From Exobasidium rhododendri (lineage: Eukaryota; Basidiomycota; Exobasidiomycetes; Exobasidiales; Exobasidiaceae), in contig CP110630.1 in NCBI GenBank assembly GCA_026210745.1, forward strand, positions 6,820,001-6,884,000: a stretch of 64,000 nucleotides of DNA, given 5' to 3'. Under the pieces are notes generated by a model that was not told the DNA's origin, did no database searches, and saw only the letters and a list, made by a program, of their open reading frames with translations. A program made the translations under genes and the position numbers. How positions within the stretch are numbered: position 1 is the first letter of the stretch; every line of letters begins with the position of its first letter. Shown here one piece after another: positions 1 to 10,760 of this stretch.

Positions 1-272
1 TTCATACCTTCACTTTCATCACTGCTTACTAGTTTGCGCACGATACATTAATCACTCATCTCTTGCATTATCCATTTTCATTAATCTCAATTAGAGGACA
101 CACAGATGGGTTTCGTGAGGGGGAGGGGGTGAAAGAGTGTATGTGAGGGGAGGTGAGGGTGCTTTCGTTAGGTGAGACGTGTATAATACAAGAAGTACAT
201 GGAGAAAGAGAGAGGGATTAAAGACAGTAGGAAAAAAATGGCGTTGGAGGGAAAGAGATACAAGAAAATCAC
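1..272. other. 3' flank of the kinase gene, no gene seen
   Basis: This stretch lies downstream of the stop codon of the minus-strand kinase gene. It is purine-rich on the plus strand and contains no convincing open frame, so it probably holds the 3' UTR of that gene. Confidence 0.5.
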
Positions 273-2036
273 TCAACGAAAGGCAGGGGTGCCGTGGCCG
301 CGAGCGTTGAGATGATCCTGGTAAGCTTGTTCGTCGTCTGGGTTGACAGGGGACGCGTCAGCAGCAGCAGCCAGGTGCGAAAAGGGCGGGAGTATCGGCT
401 GTTGCTGGATCTTGCCGCCGCCGCCACCTTGCACTTCATTCAGGATGGTCGAGGGAAGCTGGTGATGAAGAATCGGCTTGGGAAGCCCAGATGAGACATG
501 AAACATGGGATTAATTGCTTGTTGATGATGTTGATGTTTTTGTTGATGTTGTTGTTGTTGTTGTTGTTGTTGTTGGTGCTGCTGTTGCAGTTGTTGTCTT
601 GGTAGCGGCGGGGGTGGGCCTTCGCGACTTGGCAAGCTTCCGCGACTGATGGATGGACCTCGATGAGCGCTCTGACTAAGTCTTCTCGTCAAGGATCTAG
701 GTCTGGCTCCTGCAACAGCTCCCTTCCCACCAGTGCCGCTTCGTCGAGTGTCGTTGTAGTCTGTGTCGCTTTCGCCCTCGGCGATGGAAGCAAAGGACGG
801 CAGCGTGTACGATCCATGCGCAGACGACGGTAGAGGAGGAATTGCACCGTTCGAAGCAGTCGATCCGCTTCCCGGTCCTACAGTGTAAGGATGAAAACGT
901 GGGGGAGCCTGATGATGAAGAGGAGAGGCTGAACCTTGTCGATGGGCCGACGACGTTCGACTTCCGTGGCTTTGCCGACTATACGAAGGCCGTGGACCGA
1001 TCAAGTGCACCGGTCCTGGACTGGTGCTGCCTGTTCGATGTCTCACCACTTCGGCCGCCGTCATGTTTTCCATGTTTTGAATGAGCTGGTGATCGAGGGA
1101 GCTTGTCATTGAACGGGTGTCAAACGAGTTTCGATCGACTCTCTTACTTCTGAGCGACGACGAGGAAGCGCCGTCGATGAGCGCTGGAGCAGAACTCAAG
1201 CTGACATTAGACCCATGTCGATGTATCGCTTGAAGCTGTGATCCCGGGAACGTCGCTCGAGCAGGGCCAGGGTCACTGTCCCCTGTTTGAAAGGACTGCA
1301 TCGACTGCCTGCGCGGATCTTCCATCGCGAGCTGGTGATGCATGAGCCTACCCACGTCATCTTCGTACTCTCGCATCTGAGCCTGTCCTCTTGATGACGA
1401 TCGAGGTGCTTGCCATGCAGGATTACTGGACGTGCCGCTACTGACTTGACCGCCATACGGACCATAGGGCGAGTATGGGCTTGTGGAGGCGTTGTTGGAA
1501 TAGTGCGGAAGGAAGGACTCTGACATGGGATTGTGTGACATGATCGGCTGCTTTCCCCGTGACGTCTCACTGGGGAAGATGGAGGAGGCAGAGGCGCTGA
1601 CTCCTGCATTCAATGCTGCCTTTTTCGTATCACTGTTGTCTGCCAGCGTCAGCCATTCCACCTGATCTCGACTGTTGGAGTCGGCCAGGATCTGATTCCT
1701 CTTCTGCATGACCGCTCTCGCCCTCTCTCGCGCAATCTTTTCCTGTGCAGCTCGCTTTGCCTTTTCTGCCTCTCGAGCGGCCTTTTCTGCCAGCTTTTTT
1801 GCTTTCTTGGCGTCGAGAGGAGGTGGAGCAGGTGCAGAAGCAGCACGGGCAGCGGCATCTGCTGCAGCCTGTTGAGAGAAGAGTCTTCCACTGTGCTCCG
1901 CTGCGAGTCGTTGCGCAGGTGTGGAAAGGATCTTTGACTCTCCGTTGCCGGTCTGTGTCCCGTTTGCAAGATGAGCCTGTTGCGGTCTACTTTGATTGTC
2001 GACCACGCCTGCTCCCTGAACTCCTTGCCCTGCTGC

Positions 2037-2069
<33 letters not shown>

Positions 2070-4721
2070 TCCTCCTCCACCCAGCACAGAAGACATCCAT
2101 CCCTTGCTCTTCTTGAGCTCTCTGCCATTCGCACGATCTACCTCGTCGTTCCTCTTTTCTGCAGTGTCGCCCACAGTCAGGTCTAGCATGGACTGAGACA
2201 TCGTACTCTGGTTTTCCGGTCGGCGATGTCTGTACATCTGATGGGCGTGGTCATATTCGCGGATCGGCAAGCCTGACTGTTGCTGTTGCTGTAGGTGCTG
2301 CTGCTGCTGGTGGTAGTAAGGATCGTAGTTGTTCTGATGCTGCTGTTGCTGCTGTTCCAGGTACTCTTGATGCGATATTCGCTGTGAATGGAACGAGCTG
2401 GATCGACTGTAGTCCACTGGATCTTGCGAGTGCGTCAATTCCATCTCGTCTCCTTGCATTCGACTCTGCGTGCGGGACATGTACTGCTGTCGACTGGCAT
2501 CGTTGATACCTTGCATCTGCGCAGTGTTGTGCCGGGTACTCTGCGCACTCGAGGATGCAAATGGTGGCGCTTCTGATCCTTCGCTTTCTTGGTGGGAAGG
2601 ACTGTTCATCTCGTCGGATCGTATGGAATTGTGACTGCCAGCAAGTACGGAAACAGAGTCAGGAAAAGCCGGATAGTGTGAAATGGCTGCAATGTCTCGT
2701 GCGGAACCATCAGGAGTAGTTGACCACTGTTGTGTCTCTTCCGATCTAACTGCTCCGTATCGTCCTCCCCTCCCTTCGCCGCCAGTAGACGGATCGGAGT
2801 TGGACAGAGTGACTTCCATCGGCACATCGGCGTCGTGAGTGGGCGCGTGCCTGGGCCTACCGGATGCACCGGAAAAGGACACCTCCATCGGTGTCGCTTT
2901 GCTTGACGACGTCGTCGTCGTGGAAGATGATGAGTGAGACGGTGGCATGACTGCATTTCGATGAGCAGTCTGGTCTATGATCGAAGCCATGGAACTCATC
3001 TGCGCAGTCTTGGGCACCCTCTTGGCCAGTGTTGCCTGCTGTTCGACCGTCGTAGCGGCGACCACTGCTCGAGCTTGAGGAGGCTGCAGTCGAGGTGCTA
3101 CCTTTTCAAAATAGACGTGCTTCAGGCAGTCGTGCGTGGTCAATCGAGCCTCTGGATCATATCGAAGTAGGTCTTGTATGCAGTCGATCAACGATACTGG
3201 CACCTTGGAGCTGAACAGGGACGAGAACGTGATGGGAAGAGACTGGTCGAGAGAGAGGTGGGGAGAGAGAAAACGGTGGTTTCAGATATCATGATCGACC
3301 TTACAGGTTCCAGGGCGCCCCATCCCATTTCTACACTACTCACTGCTGGAAAGACGAAGCCTACATTCTTGCCCATCTGTATTCCTTTACTCCATACACC
3401 TCCTCCTATCAGTCTCCCGCGCACATCCCTCCCATGGTCTGTTGCAGGGTTGCCGAGTACTTCACAGATTTGTAAGATCTGGTCTACCTCGCTCTGACCC
3501 GGAAAGAGAGGCTTCAAATTGACGAGTTCTGCCAAGATTGTGCCCAGAGCCCACATGTCGACAGGATTCGAGTACTCCCTGGAGCGCAGCAAAACTTCTG
3601 GTGCGCGATACCACCTCGTGGAGACGTACTCTGTGTAGGGCGGCCTGCTATCTGTCTCTCTAGCCAAGCCAAAGTCGGCCAATTTCACTATGACCAAGAC
3701 GTCCTTTTCCGGAGGTGCCCCAACGGAGGGAAGCGATGCGGATGATGGATAATCTGCCAATCCCGTCGTTGTGATCAAGAGATTCTCCGGCTTCATGTCA
3801 CGATGAAAGTAGCCCTGTTGATGAATATGATGAAGTCCTTTGACGATTTGTTGGAAAATGGAAGCAACAAGACCGCCTGCCAAAGCCCTCCCTTTCCTCG
3901 ACTTTGTCAGTTGGTAGAGGTTGCCCTCCATGCACTCAAAGACAAAATGAAGCTCTTTTGACACTGGCATCAAGAATGCATCGTAGAGTGGAATGATATT
4001 GGGATGATGAGGTATCGCCAGAAGGCACTGCAGCAAGGGGAAAGGGGGAGGGAAGAGAAAAGGGGGAGGCGTCAAAATTGTTGCGATACTCCTCACCTCG
4101 CTGCGCGCTCGCACGACTCACCTTCAATTCCTTCAATTTGATGCACTCTTCCCAGCTCGGAAATGGCTTCTTCATCTTCTTGATCGCAACGAGGCGCTTC
4201 CCAAGGTATTCTGGTCTGGTGGTGGGGTGTTGCATTGGACTGAGAAGCGTTCCACTGGGCAGCGGGCTCCTCCAATCAGCTAAGCAGACCGTTCCAAAGG
4301 ACCCATCCCCTACATCTTTGATGACAGTGAAATCTCTAGGCCCTTCCCGCATCAGTGTAGCGGCCGTTGTTGGCATCGAAGAAGGCGAGACAATATTGAA
4401 GGAAGGAGAGGTAGTTGGAGAAGCAAAAGAGCGAGCCGGTTGCTTTTGCACATTGCTCGTTGATGAATCGCTGTTCTCATATTTGGGGAGGGATGAGGTT
4501 GATGCTACTGCTGATGTCGCTTGTTGTTCTGCCGGCCATGACCTCCCATTTGTGTTATTAGGAAGCTGGCGTAGACGGATCTGAGCTTGGTCTAAGGGTA
4601 ATAGATGCTTCGTCTCTCTCGCTTGAGTCTGGTAGTGCTGCTGCGACGAAGCCGTTGCTCTGTCGTCACGAACACCAGCTACAGGTGAAGTAGAGCCGCT
4701 AGGGACATACAGCGTCGACAT
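273..4721 (-). CDS. crk1: Ime2/Crk1-like serine/threonine kinase
   Basis: Three exons are inferred, complement(join(273..3242,3305..4027,4122..4721)), giving 1,430 residues. A degenerate glycine loop ([15 protein letters not shown]) and an AIKK lysine are in exon 1. Exon 2 carries the catalytic loop ([10 protein letters not shown], near residue 275), DFGLARE, and a TEY activation motif before [15 protein letters not shown], as in MAK/Ime2/RCK kinases and Ustilago Crk1. Exon 3 closes the catalytic domain ([11 protein letters not shown]) and then runs about 900 residues of low-complexity tail with glutamine, alanine, serine and histidine runs and a lysine/arginine-rich coiled stretch. In the family this kinase links nutrient and morphogenesis signals to meiosis or dimorphism; that role is inferred here. 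The last intron uses acceptor CCAG at 3243-3244, which restores phase and the expected segment before VPVSLID. The name is by family resemblance. Confidence 0.85.
535..600 (-). repeat. CAA/CAG-rich trinucleotide tract (polyQ/H)
   Basis: A TTG/TGT-rich run on the plus strand encodes an almost pure glutamine tract with histidines in the kinase tail. Similar glutamine-coding runs lie near 2280-2360, and an alanine-coding GCT/GCC run lies near 2035-2080. They are candidates for length polymorphism. Confidence 0.8.
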
Positions 4722-5908
4722 CTCTTACCCACGAGTGAGCGAAGTAGCCGCTCCTACTCGCCCAGATCTCTTCAACGAAGGCAGCGATGATTGAGAGAGA
4801 GAACTGTTGAACGTTTCGAAGAATTGTTTTGTTCTTGAGGTAGTCGAGAGATGTGTTGTCGTGAATATTCCTTGGATTGACGTGGCGGTGTCGTCTTCGA
4901 GTTTCATGAGCGGTGAGTGATGGGCCTTTGCAACTGGGAACACAGAGGATTAGCCTGAATCTGGAGAGGCAAAGGAGGCTCTGCGAAAGGCGTCAGAGTC
5001 GAGCGGCGGCTGCTGATGGGATTTGGATGAGTCGTATGACTGAGGGAGAGGATTGACAGGAAGAAAGTAAGAGACACAGTTAGCCTGTTAATAAGATCTC
5101 GGATTCAAAAGTAATGGCATGTCCTCTCGAAGAAGGCAGAAACGACGATCTTCCGCCGCCGAGGCAATGTACAACGACAACCACCAACGAACGTGAAGAA
5201 AAGTTGTGACAGGAATCGTGCTGAATGCGGTCAAGTTCCAACACCAGGGATCTCATACACTCACTGTCTGCTGCTGATACCGATGGTCTTTCTGAAGAAA
5301 GGGAAGGTACTCCCAGAGGAAGCCTCTTTCGTGCAGAATTATTCAGATGAGAGACGAGAGAATATCGAGACGAGAAAGAGATTCGGCCTAGCTCTACCTA
5401 TCCGAATGCGAAGAAATGAACCGCCCAGAGGAGACACCGGACACCAGGATCAGGGCTGTTCAGAGATTTGATTGGTGATGTGTCCAAAAGTCGAACAGTG
5501 GGCGGGCCTCGGCTACAGATGCCGGGGACTGCGCCTGGCGACGGAGAATATAATCGTCAGGAAGATGTCGTTGCGTCTCTTCTCTTCCTCTCCGGTAGAA
5601 GCAGGTCGTGCTGAGACTAAAACAGCGAAGGGGAGGGGGGAACAAAGGATAAGAGAACCCTGCGTTCGAGAGGTGCAGTGGATGACAGGTGTGCTACAAT
5701 TCTCGTATTGACCTGACGATTGCCGAATAAAAGTGTGTCCCAGTTGGCTTCTATGTAATCAATAAAGCACAATCAAATCCGAATCGTGGAAGTCTCCGAT
5801 AATCCACTAGAGAGGCATGTCGAACTTCAAAGTGGACGCGTCCTACCATTTTTCTATTTCTCCTTTCGCCCAGCTATGACCAAGACAGTAAAACCTAAAA
5901 TGTAGATA
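4722..5908. other. Upstream region of the kinase gene, no gene supported
   Basis: About 1.2 kb between the kinase start and the transposon remnant. Only short open frames without recognisable protein character are present. It probably holds the promoter and 5' leader of the minus-strand kinase gene. Confidence 0.5.
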
Positions 5909-5936
5909 CAGTAGAACCTCCCAGTTCTAATACGAA
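5909..5936 (+). repeat. Left terminal inverted repeat
   Basis: It starts CAGTAGAACCTCCCAGTT and continues to TAATACGA. It matches the reverse complement of 6591-6618 with a few substitutions. Confidence 0.8.
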
Positions 5937-6392
5937 CGGGACCAGCCCTTTTTTATTAACTATGGGGGGTTATTAGGTGTGAAAGTTGAATTGAAAATTT
6001 CACGATTCCTCTATTCTGACCACCATTTGTTAGGCATTATGCCCCATCTTTCTAAGAGCCTACGTCGGGCTCCATGCCAGCATAATATTGAGCATGCCGG
6101 GCAGACTCAGAAAGAGCTTGCTTTCTGGCTAAAGATGCAGCATAGCATAGTAGTGTTGCAAGGCACACTCTCTAAAACCCTTGCCGCCTCTGACAAGTGG
6201 CTCAATACAAAAATACACAAGAAATACAAAAGATTTTTGAAGTAAATTGCCTTGTTTAGTATGAAGCAATACACATTGCTATTGACAGCTGGGATACAAC
6301 ATTTGAAGATACAATAGTGCATTGCAGGAGCCATTGTGGTATTTGGTCAATACAAGACGCGTCAGCTCCAAAAAGTAAGCAGAAAAAGATTA

Positions 6393-6456
6393 CAAGTTAC
6401 TTCCACGTGTAACCAAGTTACTTCCACGTGTAACCAAGTTACTCCCACGTGTGACC
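6393..6456 (+). repeat. 21-bp tandem repeat, three copies, each with CACGTG
   Basis: Copies begin at 6393, 6414 and 6435, each starting CAAGTTACT and containing CACGTG. The first two are nearly identical and the third has substitutions. The array lies inside the transposon remnant. Confidence 0.9.
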
Positions 6457-6590
6457 TCCCAGTCTTAATATCAGGCTTAAAAATTCTTCGAATTGCATTA
6501 GGAATTAGGTCTGAGAGGTTCTTAGTATTTCCATAGGTCCCAATCGGGGACCGGGCTGTTTTCATTAACATTGGGGGGTTATTAAGACAA

Positions 6591-6618
6591 ATCGTATTAA
6601 AACTCGGAGGTTCTACTG
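6591..6618 (-). repeat. Right terminal inverted repeat
   Basis: Reading inward on the minus strand it begins CAGTAGAACCTCCGAGTT and continues to TAATACGA. It pairs with the left end at 5909-5936 and is followed outside by the TA duplication. Confidence 0.8.
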
Positions 6619-7154
6619 TAGTCACCGTTTCTCATACTATTCGGGAAGGGCCAGCATGGGGGAGTATGAAGGGGGGAGGGGATTAGCGGTGATGAGGTCA
6701 AGACGGCGATGTAGCTGAGCTTCTACATTTCGTCTAGCATTCGGCTCTAGTATTGAGGGTGCTCACGGTAAACAAAATCCACAACGAATGGAAAGTAGTG
6801 TATCTAGGCAATTTGTGAAGCACTTGTCGCAGTCTCTCTTCTGGAGCCGGGAGAGGGACAAATCAGACAGCTTTGCCACCAAAAACCACACACTCACGAG
6901 CTGATGAGCTACCCCTGTAAGTGAGATGATCTTCACTGTACGCAGTGTCATCTCAGGACCTCTTTTCTCACGGTCCAAGCCACTGTGAACGGTGACAGGT
7001 CCACCACTCATGATCACGTAATCAGATTTCCTAATAATTGCGTTCGGTGTGGAGCTTCTCGCGATGCTTGTGTCCACTTACTCATACCAATCGTCTACTT
7101 CCTTATTTGCGATCCTCTCTTGAACCGTTTCCACCTTTTGGGCCATACACAAGA
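6619..7154. other. Intergenic, no gene supported
   Basis: About 530 bp between the transposon remnant and the next gene. One minus-strand open frame of about 100 codons (6763-7077) has no recognisable features and is treated as chance. The last part is pyrimidine-rich and is probably promoter and 5' leader of the plus-strand gene at 7155. Confidence 0.45.
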
Positions 7155-8274
7155 ATGAATGGCGGTCAGCCAACCAGTGATGGGGACGCCTATGCGTCAT
7201 CGTCACCATCGTCGTCATCATCACAGCAAGGAAACAACCGGCAGCAAAGGACACCGACCGGCTTGCCTCCGCCGATGCAGCAGCAACTGACTCGCCAGGA
7301 ATGTGAGTGTTGATACCTTTGTAATTGGAGCACGTAGAGCTTAGAGGTCTCGTCTACGCTCTCTTCTGGCTCCAGATGAAGCCATGTCAAAGATTAACGA
7401 GAGGGTGCAAAAGGTGCGGTCAGTAGGGTTCTTCGCCGGGGCTGCCTCAACGTACCTGTTCCTCCACTACCGAAAGAGGACGAATGGATATCTGAGGACC
7501 TTTGGTTACTGCACAATGGGCGCAATTGTTCTCTCTACCATCCTACAGCCCATCGCAATCTTGGCAAGTTCGGGGGACTTGAAAAAGGTGGAGAACCCTC
7601 AACATCTGGCGGAAGTCTTAAAGTCTGCAAAGGAAGCGAGAGAGACTCGAAGATCGGGAATTCCTCCACCAGGCCAGATGCAACCAGGACAAATGCCGCC
7701 AAGCCAGATGCAACCAGGACAAATGCCGCCAAGCCAGATGCCACCAATGCAGAGACCACAGCAGCCAAGGACTGACTTTCCGAGAGCTCCGAGTGGCAGT
7801 GAAGGCAGTGCCCGTATCAATCAATGGGGTGATGAAGTGGGAAGTGCACCGTCGAACGACTTTGCCAGTGCACCCTCCTCTGATCAATTGCCACAAGCAG
7901 GCTCTTCACAGGGACCTTCGCAAGGAGGCTCATCATCGTACAACTCCAATCCACCTCCTCAGCAAGCGAGTCAGAGTCGCTGGGGCCAGCTACGAGGCGA
8001 ACGCAACGTCCAAGAGAGCAGCTGGGACAAGATTCGACAACAGAACGCTCGCGAAGCCTACAATAGACAATCGAACAACGGACAGGGTCAATCCGCATAC
8101 TCTCAAGAAGGAGGAATCAGGAGTGGAGGGGAATATGGGGGACAGCAGGATGGCGGGCTAGCAGATCCCAGCTTTGGAAAGGGCATGTCCGCTTCTCGAT
8201 CTCAGGCTCAGGAGGAGTACGAAAAGAGTTTTGAGAGGGAGAGGAGAGGCATAGACGGCCGTGGCACATTTTGA
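7155..8274 (+). CDS. Uncharacterised small membrane protein with proline/methionine-rich repeats
   Basis: Two exons, join(7155..7302,7376..8274), give 348 residues. The first exon is serine/glutamine-rich. After the junction comes a conserved-looking segment (YEAMSKINERVQKVR) and then two closely spaced hydrophobic stretches, near residues 67-80 and 90-110, with basic residues (HYRKR) between them, so a two-pass membrane topology is likely. The rest is hydrophilic and Q/S/P-rich, includes a tandem PGQMPPSQMQ repeat and ends with a charged helix (EEYEKSFERERRG). I do not recognise the family. The layout is reminiscent of small organellar inner-membrane proteins, but that is only an impression. 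The donor (GTGAGT) and acceptor (CCAG) keep phase, and the start is the first in-frame ATG. Confidence 0.65.
7675..7745 (+). repeat. 30-bp in-frame tandem repeat (two and a half copies)
   Basis: Two identical 30-bp units begin at 7675 and 7705, and a partial third at 7735. They encode QMQPGQMPPS repeats in the preceding protein. Unit identity suggests recent slippage. Confidence 0.9.
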
Positions 8275-8550
8275 TCCATGTCTTTCTCTTGCTGGAATTG
8301 AGATGACATGACTTCATACTGGGGGAAAGTGATGATTGGGCGATCCTGAAGGGTGCATGTGGGGCGGTGAGTTTCCGCCTTGCATGCTAGTCACTTAGGA
8401 CATGAGTGACTACCCGTATGCTCCTGGTGATCTATGATCCAGGCTCTTGGCTCTCGTCTAACTCTCCAGAGTCGTATACGCACAGGACTTCGCTTCCAGG
8501 CGGTGGAAACTGTCGAGATTGTGTAGCCTGTCGGTGCTAGCTAGACGATT

Positions 8551-9256
8551 TCACGGCAAGCTGGGGAACAAGATTCGGTATAGCCAAAGCCGAGTCGACA
8601 AAACCCCCTCTACTGCAGCTTGAGCTTCGTCTTGTTCCGTCAGTGGAGTACAAGTGCCACGGTCAGAACTGGACTTCTCTTGATGTTTAAGTCGCTGCAA
8701 TTCACCGTACTCCTCGTGCGATAGAGGAGACGAAGAGTTTATATGTTTGAGTAAGTCGGCTTCCGGCTCGCTGGGTGATAGAGAGCTCGAAGAGGTAGTA
8801 GTATCTGGTCCTGAAGTGATTCCCTTGACACTGCTACTAGCGAAGAAGCGATGACGCTCAAGATTTCCGCCGACATCGTCTTTCTCTTGTAAAAGTTCCA
8901 TCGTCGTGTTCGTTGTTGCAGCATCAATATCAATCCAATTGGGACAGCTCAAGATCCTCATTCTGTACGCTCCAGTATCTAAGCTCTCTTCCTGCTCGCA
9001 ATGAGAAACATTCAAGTAGGAACTAATGTCATCGTCTGATCGCATGCACAGCTGCTCCCATGTCTCTACACCGTCTGCAAACGGAGTCGTTTCTCTGCCA
9101 AGAGCGTGCCGAAGGGGAGTTCTCTTACGAAACGGATGGTGGAGATACTCTGGCAAGTGTCTTACGCATGGTCACTTATCAATAGGCAGCTCGAAAGCAA
9201 TCCCTCGACCCTGACTCCATGACTCACTTCCTGCCACCCGTCCAATTGACCGCCAT
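8551..9256 (-). CDS. Uncharacterised hydrophilic protein
   Basis: The long open frame to 8551 has no good start of its own, so an upstream exon is needed. The best model is complement(join(8551..9160,9228..9256)), 212 residues. The first exon gives MAVNWTGGR, and an AAG acceptor leads into KHLPEYLHHPFRKRTPLRHA. The N-terminal 40 residues are basic and look conserved. The remainder is acidic and serine-rich and ends in a short hydrophobic stretch (TRLWLYRILFPSLP). I do not recognise a family and assign no function. A competing model joins a longer upstream exon (ATG at 9362) through a CAGAG acceptor. The gene is divergent from ribosomal protein S8, about 330 bp away. Confidence 0.45.
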
Positions 9257-9588
9257 CACCTCGCGCCTCTTCTTCCCTTCTCCTTGGGGTCGCGCGCAAC
9301 TCTGACTGCCACTGTGTGCCGCGGGCTGACACAATACAGGATGCAGGAGAACGCGTCGCCATGTGTCGTCTCCAACATTTATTTTCAAGAAGCTTTATGA
9401 CATGCAACGGAGAATGCTGCGGATACAAAGGCAGGGCCACTCACGTGTTTTTCTATCATGGACGTACTTCTCGCGCGCCTAAATGATTTGTGCGGGCCTA
9501 GAGAGAGAGAGAGAAATCGAGAGAAGGCATTGCCTGCCAGAGTTGAAGATTTCCTACTAACCACCGACAATCATCCTCACACGTCAAG

Positions 9589-10485
9589 ATGGGTATTACT
9601 CGTGATTCTCGTCACAAGAGGTCGCCTTCCGGAGCACGACCAAAGGACTACAAGAAGAAGAGAGCTCACGAAAAGGGACGACAACCAGCAAACACCCGTA
9701 TCGGCCCAAAGAGAATCCACACTGTACGAGTCCGAGGAGGAAACCTCAAATTCCGTGCTCTTCGTCTTGAGAGGTGAGTTTTTGTGATGGCTCGGAAAGG
9801 GACTCAAGGGGGTTAGAAGAGATTAGCAATGGCGTATGAGATGACAGAGTGAGGGTTGGAAAAGGGGTGGGAGAAGGGGAACAGCTTGTGAAACGGAAAA
9901 ATGAACACCTGCTAATGCCGCTTTCCTTCTCGTTTGGATCTGCAGCGGTAACTTCGCATGGGGATCAGAGCACATCACTGCCAAGACTCGTGTTTTGGGA
10001 GTAGTATTCAATGCCTCAAATAACGAGTTGGTGCGAACAAACACACTGGTAAAGGGAGCCATCATCCAAGTCGACGCAACCCCCTTCCGAATGGCCTACG
10101 AGAAGCACTACGGTAAGCCCGTCACTACCAAGCGACGAGCTGCCGGTGCCGGAGGACTTGACGAAAGCGCTGATGTCAAGAAGTCGAAGAAGGTAGAGAA
10201 GAAGTTGGCTGGACGACAGGAAGACGCTACCCTTGATGCTCTTGTTGAGCAGCAATTCGGAAGTGGTAGACTGTACGCCTGCATTAGTGAGTGGGAGCGG
10301 AGAGGGAATGATCCGTGACCATCTTTGACTCTGACTCTGATTTCATCCCCCTGTGTGTTTTATCTCTACCACCAGGCTCTCGACCCGGTCAGAGTGGACG
10401 ATGCGATGGATATATCCTAGAAGGACCTGAGTTGGAGCACTACGTCCGACGTCTTCGATCTCGTGGATCTTCCAAGCACGGTTAA
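9589..10485 (+). CDS. RPS8: 40S ribosomal protein S8 (eS8)
   Basis: Three exons, join(9589..9773,9946..10286,10376..10485), encode 211 residues, normal for eukaryotic eS8. The start [12 protein letters not shown] is diagnostic, followed by [18 protein letters not shown], the [10 protein letters not shown] motif and the C-terminal [18 protein letters not shown]. It is a structural component of the cytoplasmic small subunit and binds 18S rRNA. A longer-than-core insertion rich in lysine and alanine follows HYGKPVTTK, as in other fungi. All junctions are GT-AG. The start is fixed by the universal MGI N terminus. Confidence 0.97.
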
Positions 10486-10760
10486 AGGTCTGTACTACAT
10501 TCACACGCTTGCAATCACAATCTTTCTCTTGTATTCAGATTCTGTGTTTCGATTTTATTAATCGAATAGTTACAATATCACTTGGACGAGTGGTGGGGGA
10601 GGAAGTCTTAGTCTATGGTGGGGGGGGGGGGTGGATTACTGTATGGGTCAAGGGGATCGTTACTGTATACATGGATGTCGGTGCCAAGAGTTTGAGGTGG
10701 TCTTATTGGGTGTGAAGAGGGTTGGTTGGAGAGTTCTTGGAACAATTGTGCGTCTTCAAT

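Larger units (their letters stand above)
5909..6618. mobile_element. Non-autonomous pogo/Tigger-like (Tc1/mariner) element
   Basis: The ends are inverted copies of about 28 bp: CAGTAGAACCTCC at 5909 and its complement GGAGGTTCTACTG ending at 6618, extending inward to TAATACGA with few mismatches. The element is flanked by TA on both sides (5907-5908 and 6619-6620), the target duplication of the Tc1/mariner superfamily. At 710 bp it is too short for a transposase. A plus-strand frame around 6090-6210 contains QTQKELAFWLK followed by GTLSKTL, resembling the CENP-B/Tigger N-terminal helix-turn-helix, so it looks like an internally deleted derivative of a full element. Family assignment rests on the ends, the TA and this fragment only. 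Confidence 0.8.

Noticed and set aside
6763-7077. Minus-strand open frame of 104 codons beside the MITE
   Set aside because: No recognisable motif, no splice partners and no clear promoter; length is within chance for this composition.
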